Below are positions 6,247 through 10,705 of a stretch of DNA of 10,705 bases, in pieces. Below the pieces are notes generated by a model, which saw only the letters and a list, made by a program, of their open reading frames with translations, did no database searches and was not told the origin of the DNA. Source of the DNA: Lysobacteraceae bacterium (GTDB lineage Bacteria > Pseudomonadota > Gammaproteobacteria > Xanthomonadales > Xanthomonadaceae). The translations under genes and the position numbers were made by a program. The first letter of the stretch is position 1, and each line of letters starts with the position of its first letter. Location of the stretch: the NCBI GenBank assembly GCA_017990865.1, contig JAGNNB010000066.1:1-10705 (forward strand), in the 5' to 3' direction.

Positions 6247-8619
6247 ATGTCTCAGAAACCGCTTGTACGGCGCGCCGCCGTCCTCGGCGCTGGCGTGATG
6301 GGTGCGCAGATCGCCGCGCATCTGACCAACGCGGGCGTCGATACGGTGTTGTTCGATCTGGCCGCGAAAGAAGGCGACCCCAACGGCGTGGTGCTCAAAG
6401 CCTTGGCGAACCTAGGCAAGCTCTCGCCCGCCCCGCTCGCCAGCAAGTCGCTGGGCGAGGCCATCACCTCGGCGAACTACGACAGCGGTCTGGAACACCT
6501 GCGCGGCTGCGACCTGATCATCGAAGCCATCGCCGAACGGATGGACTGGAAGCAGGACCTGTACAAGAAGATCGCCCCGTTCGTGCCCACGCATGCGGTG
6601 CTGGCGAGCAACACGTCGGGCTTGGGAATCAACAAGTTGGCGGAAGTTCTTCCAGAAGAACTTCGCCATCGTTTCTGCGGCGTGCACTTCTTCAACCCGC
6701 CGCGCTACATGCATCTGGCGGAACTCATTCCGGCCAACACCACCGATCGCGCCATCCTCGAAGGGCTCGAAACCTTCCTGGTGACCACGCTGGGCAAGGG
6801 CGTGGTCTACGCCAAGGACACCCCGAATTTCATCGGTAACCGCATCGGCGTGTTCTCGATCCTGGCCACGATCCATCACACCCACGCCTTCGGCCTGGGC
6901 TTCGACGAAGTGGACGGCATCACCGGCCCGCTGGTCGGCCGCCCGAAATCGGCGACCTACCGCACCTCCGACGTGGTCGGCCTGGACACCATGGCCCACG
7001 TCATCAAGACCATGGCCGACACCCTGCCGAACGACCCGTGGCACAAGTATTTCAACGCCCCGGCGTGGCTGGGCGCGCTGATCTCGAAGGGCGCGCTGGG
7101 CCAGAAGACCGGCGCTGGCATCTTCCGCAAGGTCGGCAAGGACATCGTCGTCCTCGACCTCGAAAAGCAGGATTACCGCCCCTCCGACCGCGGCGCCGCG
7201 CCTGAGGTCGTCGAAATCCTGAAGACCAAGAACCCGGCCGAGAAATTCGCCAAGCTGCGCGCCAGCGAGCATCCGCAGGCCAAGTTCCTGTGGGCGATGT
7301 TCCGCGACCTGTTCCACTACAGCGCCTATCACTTGGCCGACATCGCCGACACCGCCCGCGATGTGGATCTCGCGATCCGCTGGGGTTACGGCTGGAGCCT
7401 CGGCCCGTTCGAGACCTGGCAGGCCGCCGGTTGGAAACAAGTCGCGCAGTGGATCGCCGACGACATCGCCGCCGGTAAGGCCATGAGCGACGCCGCACTG
7501 CCGGCGTGGGTCACCGACGGTCGCGACGGCGTACACGGCGCGACCGGCAGCTACAGCCCGGGCAAGGCTGCGGACGTGCCGCGTTCGTCCAACCCGGTCT
7601 ATCAGCGCCAACGCTTCCCCGACCCGCTGCTGGGCGAGCGCTTCGCCCCGGGCGAAACCGTGTTCGAGAACGACGGCGTGCGCCTGTGGCACGACGGCGA
7701 CGGCATCGCGGTCGTGTCGTTCAAGACCAAGATGCACACCGTCAACGACCATGTGCTCAACGGCCTGCAGGAAGCCATCGGCATCGCCGAGCGCGACTTC
7801 AAAGGCATGGTGATCTGGCAGCCGAAGGAACCGTTCTCGGCCGGCGCCGACCTCTCCGGCGCGATCGGCCTGCTGCAGGCCGGCGACGTCAAAGGCTTCG
7901 AGGCGATGGTCGCGAACTTCCAAGCGACCAGCCAGCGCATCAAGTATTCGCTGGTGCCGGTGATCGGCGCGGTGCGCGGTCTCGCCCTCGGCGGCGGCTG
8001 CGAGTTCCAGATGCACACCGCCCGCACCGTGGCCCATCTCGAAAGCTACATCGGTCTGGTCGAAGCCGGCGTCGGCCTGCTGCCGGCCGGCGGCGGTCTG
8101 AAGGAGTTCGCGGTACGCGCCTCGCAAGCCGCAGGTCCGGGCGGCGATGTCTTCGCCCAGCTCCGGCCGTGGTTCGAGAACGTGGCGATGGCCAAGGTCT
8201 CCGCGTCCGCGATGGAAGCGAAGGAACTCGGTCTGCTGCGTAAGGACGACGTCATCGCCTTCAACGCCTATGAATTGCTGCATATCGCCAAGCAGCAGGC
8301 GCTGGCCTTGGCCGAATCCGGCTATCGCCCGCCGATGCCCGCCCGACGCGTGCAGGTCGCCGGCAATGTCGGCATCGCCACCTTCAAGATGATGCTGGTG
8401 AACATGCTGGAAGGCCGTTTCATCTCCGAGCACGATTACGAGATCGCCACGCGCATCGCCACCGTGCTGTGCGGCGGCGACGTGGATCGCGGCGCGGTCG
8501 TCGACGAAGAGTGGCTGATCCGCCTGGAGCGCGAGCACTTCGTCGCGCTGGCGCTGATGCCGAAGACGCAGGCCCGGATCAAGCACATGCTCGAGACCGG
8601 CAAGCCGCTGCGGAACTGA
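6247..8619 (+). CDS. 3-hydroxyacyl-CoA dehydrogenase/enoyl-CoA hydratase, FadN-type domain order
   Basis: This bifunctional beta-oxidation enzyme hydrates 2-enoyl-CoA and oxidises the resulting 3-hydroxyacyl-CoA with NAD+. The 790-residue protein begins with the dehydrogenase: Rossmann GAGVMG at 14-19, SNTSGL at 121-126, catalytic His147 in GVHFFNPP, Glu159 in HLAELIP, and the dehydrogenase C-terminal domains to about 400. The hydratase follows at about 475-690: oxyanion segment FSAGADLSG (530-538), catalytic Glu586 in ALGGGCEFQ and Glu606 in GLVEAGVG. Both catalytic glutamates are present. E. coli FadB has the opposite order (hydratase first, about 729 residues); this order and size match Bacillus FadN (789). 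Genomes in this family often label it fadB. The ATG at 6247 has AGGA 8 bp upstream. It lies between the PsrA-like regulator and the thiolase, which completes the cycle. Confidence 0.94.
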   Translation: MSQKPLVRRAAVLGAGVMGAQIAAHLTNAGVDTVLFDLAAKEGDPNGVVLKALANLGKLSPAPLASKSLGEAITSANYDSGLEHLRGCDLIIEAIAERMDWKQDLYKKIAPFVPTHAVLASNTSGLGINKLAEVLPEELRHRFCGVHFFNPPRYMHLAELIPANTTDRAILEGLETFLVTTLGKGVVYAKDTPNFIGNRIGVFSILATIHHTHAFGLGFDEVDGITGPLVGRPKSATYRTSDVVGLDTMAHVIKTMADTLPNDPWHKYFNAPAWLGALISKGALGQKTGAGIFRKVGKDIVVLDLEKQDYRPSDRGAAPEVVEILKTKNPAEKFAKLRASEHPQAKFLWAMFRDLFHYSAYHLADIADTARDVDLAIRWGYGWSLGPFETWQAAGWKQVAQWIADDIAAGKAMSDAALPAWVTDGRDGVHGATGSYSPGKAADVPRSSNPVYQRQRFPDPLLGERFAPGETVFENDGVRLWHDGDGIAVVSFKTKMHTVNDHVLNGLQEAIGIAERDFKGMVIWQPKEPFSAGADLSGAIGLLQAGDVKGFEAMVANFQATSQRIKYSLVPVIGAVRGLALGGGCEFQMHTARTVAHLESYIGLVEAGVGLLPAGGGLKEFAVRASQAAGPGGDVFAQLRPWFENVAMAKVSASAMEAKELGLLRKDDVIAFNAYELLHIAKQQALALAESGYRPPMPARRVQVAGNVGIATFKMMLVNMLEGRFISEHDYEIATRIATVLCGGDVDRGAVVDEEWLIRLEREHFVALALMPKTQARIKHMLETGKPLRN

Positions 8620-8620
8620 C

Positions 8621-8722
8621 CATCCCATCCTCCTCCCCCGCCCGCGGGGGAGGATTGAGGTGGGGGCATGCTGCAGAGAACGGCGCCCCCATCCCGACCT
8701 TCCCCCGCACGCGGGGGAAGGA
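8621..8722. repeat. Inverted pair of REP-like palindromes between the fad genes
   Basis: Copy 1 (8631-8667) is an 11-bp stem TCCTCCCCCGC/GCGGGGGAGGA with a CC loop, followed by TGGGGGC (8661-8667). Copy 2 (8685-8722) is its inverted relative: GCCCCCA (8685-8691), then an 11-bp stem CCTTCCCCCGC/GCGGGGGAAGG (8698-8721) with an AC loop. TGGGGGC and GCCCCCA also pair, giving a third outer stem between the two hairpins. This is the layout of a BIME (paired REPs). It fills the 125-bp gap inside a probable operon and could protect the upstream mRNA, attenuate the thiolase, or be neutral. Confidence 0.75.
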
Positions 8723-8744
8723 GACAACCGAGGACAGAGTACAT

Positions 8745-9953
8745 ATGACCAAGATCATCCAAGATGCCTACATCGTCGCCGCCACCCGTACGCCGGTCGG
8801 CAAGGCCCCGAAGGGCGTGTTCCGCAACACCCGTCCGGACGAGATGCTGGCGCACGCGCTGCGCAACGTCGTCGCGCAAGCGCCGGGCATCGACACGAGC
8901 CGCATCGACGACGCGATCATCGGTTGCGCGATGCCGGAAGGCGAACAGGGCATGAACGTCGCCCGCATCGGCGTGCTGCTGGCGGGCCTGCCCAACGTCA
9001 TCGCCGGCCAGACCATCAACCGCTTCTGCGCCGCCGGTCTGCAGGCGGTGGCGATGGCCGCCGACCAGATCCGCCTCGGCAACGCCGACCTGATGCTCGC
9101 CGGCGGCACCGAATCGATGTCGATGGTGCCGATGATGGGCCACAAGGTCGCGATGAGCCCGGATGTGTTCGCGCACAACGAGACCGTCGCCATCGCCTAC
9201 GGCATGGGCATCACCGCCGAGAAGGTCGCCGAGGAATGGAAGGTCTCGCGCGAGGACCAGGACGCATTCGCCCTCGCCTCGCACCAGAAGGCCGCTGCGG
9301 CGATGGCGACCGGCGAATTCCGCCAGGAAATCACGCCGTACGAAATCGTCTCGCACCAGCCCGACATCGCCGGGAATGCCGTGCGCCTGAAGCAGCTGCT
9401 GGTCGACCAAGACGAATGCCCGCGTCCGGAAACCACCCTCGAAGCCCTGGCCAAGCTCAAGCCGGTGTTCCGCAACGGCATGTTCGGCGGCACCGTCACC
9501 GCCGGCAACGCCTCGCAGATGAGCGATGGCGCAGGTGCGGTGCTGCTGGCGTCGGAACAGGCGATCAAGGACTACGGTCTTACCCCGCTCGCGCGCTTCG
9601 TCAGCTACTCGGTGGCCGGCGTGCGTCCGGAGGTGATGGGCATCGGCCCGATCGCGGCGATTCCGAAGGCCCTCGCCCAGGGCGGCCTGACCCGGGACCA
9701 GATCGACTGGATCGAACTCAACGAAGCCTTCGCCGCACAGGCGCTGGCGGTGATCCGCGATTGCGAGCTGGATCCGGCCAAGGTCAATCCGCTGGGCGGC
9801 GCGATCGCGCTGGGCCATCCGCTCGGCGCGACCGGCGCGATCCGCACCGCAACCATTGTCCACGGCCTGCGCCGTCGTCAGCAGAAGTACGGCATGGTGA
9901 CGATGTGCATCGGCACCGGCATGGGCGCCGCGGGGATTTTCGAAGCGCTGTAA
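8745..9953 (+). CDS. fadA: Acetyl-CoA C-acyltransferase (3-ketoacyl-CoA thiolase)
   Basis: This thiolase cleaves 3-ketoacyl-CoA with CoA to acetyl-CoA and a shortened acyl-CoA, the last step of beta-oxidation. The 402-residue product has the thiolase fold blocks in order: nucleophile Cys95 in NRFCAAGLQA, AGGTESMSMVP (119-129), NEAFAAQ (326-332), catalytic His358 in GGAIALGHPLGATG (351-364), and acid/base Cys388 in MCIGTGMGAAG (387-397). All key residues are intact. The frame is open far upstream over the end of the previous gene, but the conserved start is ATG 8745, with AGGA 10 bp before it. It lies 125 bp after the multifunctional enzyme gene, across the REP pair. The partner and class fit a degradative FadA rather than a biosynthetic acetoacetyl-CoA thiolase, though substrate chain length cannot be read from sequence. 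Confidence 0.94.
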   Translation: MTKIIQDAYIVAATRTPVGKAPKGVFRNTRPDEMLAHALRNVVAQAPGIDTSRIDDAIIGCAMPEGEQGMNVARIGVLLAGLPNVIAGQTINRFCAAGLQAVAMAADQIRLGNADLMLAGGTESMSMVPMMGHKVAMSPDVFAHNETVAIAYGMGITAEKVAEEWKVSREDQDAFALASHQKAAAAMATGEFRQEITPYEIVSHQPDIAGNAVRLKQLLVDQDECPRPETTLEALAKLKPVFRNGMFGGTVTAGNASQMSDGAGAVLLASEQAIKDYGLTPLARFVSYSVAGVRPEVMGIGPIAAIPKALAQGGLTRDQIDWIELNEAFAAQALAVIRDCELDPAKVNPLGGAIALGHPLGATGAIRTATIVHGLRRRQQKYGMVTMCIGTGMGAAGIFEAL

Positions 9954-9967
9954 TTCGCCGCGTGCAA

Positions 9968-9996
9968 TGCGTCGCATCGATACGCGATGCGATGCG
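9968..9996. terminator. Hairpin 1 in the convergent fadA-galU gap
   Basis: CGCATCG (9973-9979) and CGATGCG (9985-9991) pair perfectly around a 5-nt loop, and with wobbles the stem extends to about 12 bp (9968-9996). It is followed by GGTCTT on the plus strand, not a true T-tract. The position, 14 bp after the fadA stop, suits a transcript end. Confidence 0.45.
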
Positions 9997-10002
9997 GTCT
10001 TC

Positions 10003-10031
10003 GCGCCCGCTCCGGTTCCCGGGGCGGGCGC
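10003..10031. terminator. Hairpin 2 in the convergent fadA-galU gap
   Basis: GCGCCCGCTCC (10003-10013) pairs with GGGGCGGGCGC (10021-10031) over 11 bp with one G-U wobble and a 7-nt loop. No T-tract is present on either side. It is a strong GC stem between converging genes and probably serves as a barrier or 3' stabiliser for both messages. Confidence 0.45.
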
Positions 10032-10088
10032 AGTCGTATCGGGGCATGTATTCCGAACGAGCTTCGAGGATTAGCGCCGCCGGATGTG

Positions 10089-10705
10089 TCAGTCCAGATC
10101 GACCACGCCCAGTTCGTTGAGCGCATCGCTCATCATCCGTCGCGCGCCGTCGCTCAAAGCTTCGTGATCCAACGCGTAGCGGATGGTCGCTTCGATCAGG
10201 CCCAGATGAGTGCCGCAGTCGAAACGCGTGCCTTGAAAGCGATACGCATCCACCCGTTGCTCCTGCAGCAGCGCGGCGATGGCGTCGGTCAATTGAATCT
10301 CGCCGCCCGCGCCCGGTCGCGTGTTTTCCAACAGGCCGAAGATACGGCCGTCCAGCACATAGCGACCGACCACCGCGAGATTGCTCGGCGCGACCTCGGG
10401 TTTAGGCTTCTCGACGATCGCGCGAATCCGACCGCTGCGGCCGTCGAACGCATCGGTGGCGACGATGCCGTAGCTGCCGGTTTGCTCGCGCGGCACGTCC
10501 TGCACCGCGATGACGCTGCCGCCGCTGGCTTCGGCGGCATCGGCCATTTGCTTGAGCGCACCCGGGCCTCGATTCCAAATCAGGTCGTCGGGCAGCAGCA
10601 CCGCGAACGGTTCGTCGCCGACGATAGGTTTGGCGCAAAGCACGGCATGACCGAGCCCCAAGGCTTCGGCCTGGGTCACGAACACCGCGCGCACATGCGG
10701 CGGCA
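10089..10705 (-). CDS. galU: UTP-glucose-1-phosphate uridylyltransferase GalU, C-terminal part
   Basis: GalU makes UDP-glucose from glucose-1-phosphate and UTP, feeding lipopolysaccharide, exopolysaccharide and galactose metabolism. About 205 residues are visible; the N-terminus with the nucleotide-binding signature is beyond the right edge. The visible blocks match GalU: PPHVRAVFVTQAEALGLGHA, VLCAKPIVGDEPFAVLLPDD, the sugar-site region SYGIV, VEKPKPEVAPSNLAVVGRYV, GAGGEIQLTDAIAALL and FDCGTHLGLIEATIRYAL. The in-frame GTG at 10692-10694 is internal, since homologous sequence (PPHV) continues to the edge. It converges with fadA across a 135-bp gap. Confidence 0.95.
   Translation of the reverse strand, partial: PPHVRAVFVTQAEALGLGHAVLCAKPIVGDEPFAVLLPDDLIWNRGPGALKQMADAAEASGGSVIAVQDVPREQTGSYGIVATDAFDGRSGRIRAIVEKPKPEVAPSNLAVVGRYVLDGRIFGLLENTRPGAGGEIQLTDAIAALLQEQRVDAYRFQGTRFDCGTHLGLIEATIRYALDHEALSDGARRMMSDALNELGVVDLD

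Noticed and set aside
6412..8727. 771-codon minus-strand ORF opposite the multifunctional fad gene
   Set aside because: It mirrors codon positions of a gene with intact catalytic motifs; no family resemblance of its own.
8436..9977. 513-codon minus-strand ORF opposite fadA
   Set aside because: Antisense shadow produced by GC-rich third positions; it also runs through the REP pair and the end of the preceding gene.
8660..10120. 486-codon plus-strand ORF overlapping fadA in another frame
   Set aside because: Arg/Pro/Gly-rich product typical of a frame-shifted reading of a GC-rich gene; fadA in the other frame has all thiolase motifs.
10692..10694. GTG as a possible start of the right-edge minus-strand gene
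   Set aside because: GalU-like residues (PPH) continue upstream to the window edge, and the nucleotide-binding N-terminus is still missing, so this GTG is internal.

Overview
The window looks like part of a chromosome of a high-GC gammaproteobacterium of the Xanthomonadaceae/Lysobacteraceae (Lysobacter, Xanthomonas or Stenotrophomonas relatives). The evidence is the protein wording (RlmN, the 141-residue Ndk, the start of Der), the gene order, long GC-driven antisense ORFs, and GC-rich palindromic intergenic repeats. No phage, plasmid, IS or defence genes are visible. This is core housekeeping DNA, and most of the unusual content is in the intergenic regions.

Left part (1-5297, all minus strand, read right to left): ndk, rlmN, rodZ, yfgM, bamB, then the first 30 codons of der, which leaves the window at position 1. 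The same string in E. coli is ndk-rlmN-rodZ-ispG-hisS-yfgM-bamB-der. Here ispG and hisS are absent between rodZ and yfgM, leaving a 357-bp hairpin-rich spacer. The pilF gene that I recall lying between rlmN and rodZ in many relatives is also absent; a 174-bp spacer remains, holding a 15-bp repeat and a small ORF whose stop overlaps the rodZ start. The products cover nucleotide balance (Ndk), 23S rRNA/tRNA methylation (RlmN), cell shape (RodZ), envelope assembly (YfgM, BamB) and ribosome assembly (Der). der has no in-frame ATG, GTG or TTG and appears to start at ATT.

Middle (5298-5543): divergent control region between ndk and a TetR-family gene. It holds a near-perfect CAAAC-N4-GTTTG dyad, the form described for PsrA operators, plus a strong 10-bp hairpin with a T5 tail in the ndk direction and an adjacent 13-bp palindrome.

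Right part (5544-9953, plus strand): a fatty-acid beta-oxidation cluster made of a PsrA-like TetR regulator, a 790-residue 3-hydroxyacyl-CoA dehydrogenase/enoyl-CoA hydratase with reversed (FadN-type) domain order, and a FadA-type thiolase. The two enzyme genes are separated by an inverted pair of REP-like palindromes. The regulator probably represses itself and the enzyme genes until long-chain acyl-CoA is present.

Right end: two hairpins fill the convergent gap after fadA, and the 3' two-thirds or so of galU (UTP-glucose-1-phosphate uridylyltransferase) comes in on the minus strand and is cut by the window edge. I see no wholly new system. The points most worth checking are the ATT start of der, the candidate attenuator ahead of ndk, the PsrA-type operator and the REP pair inside the fad operon.
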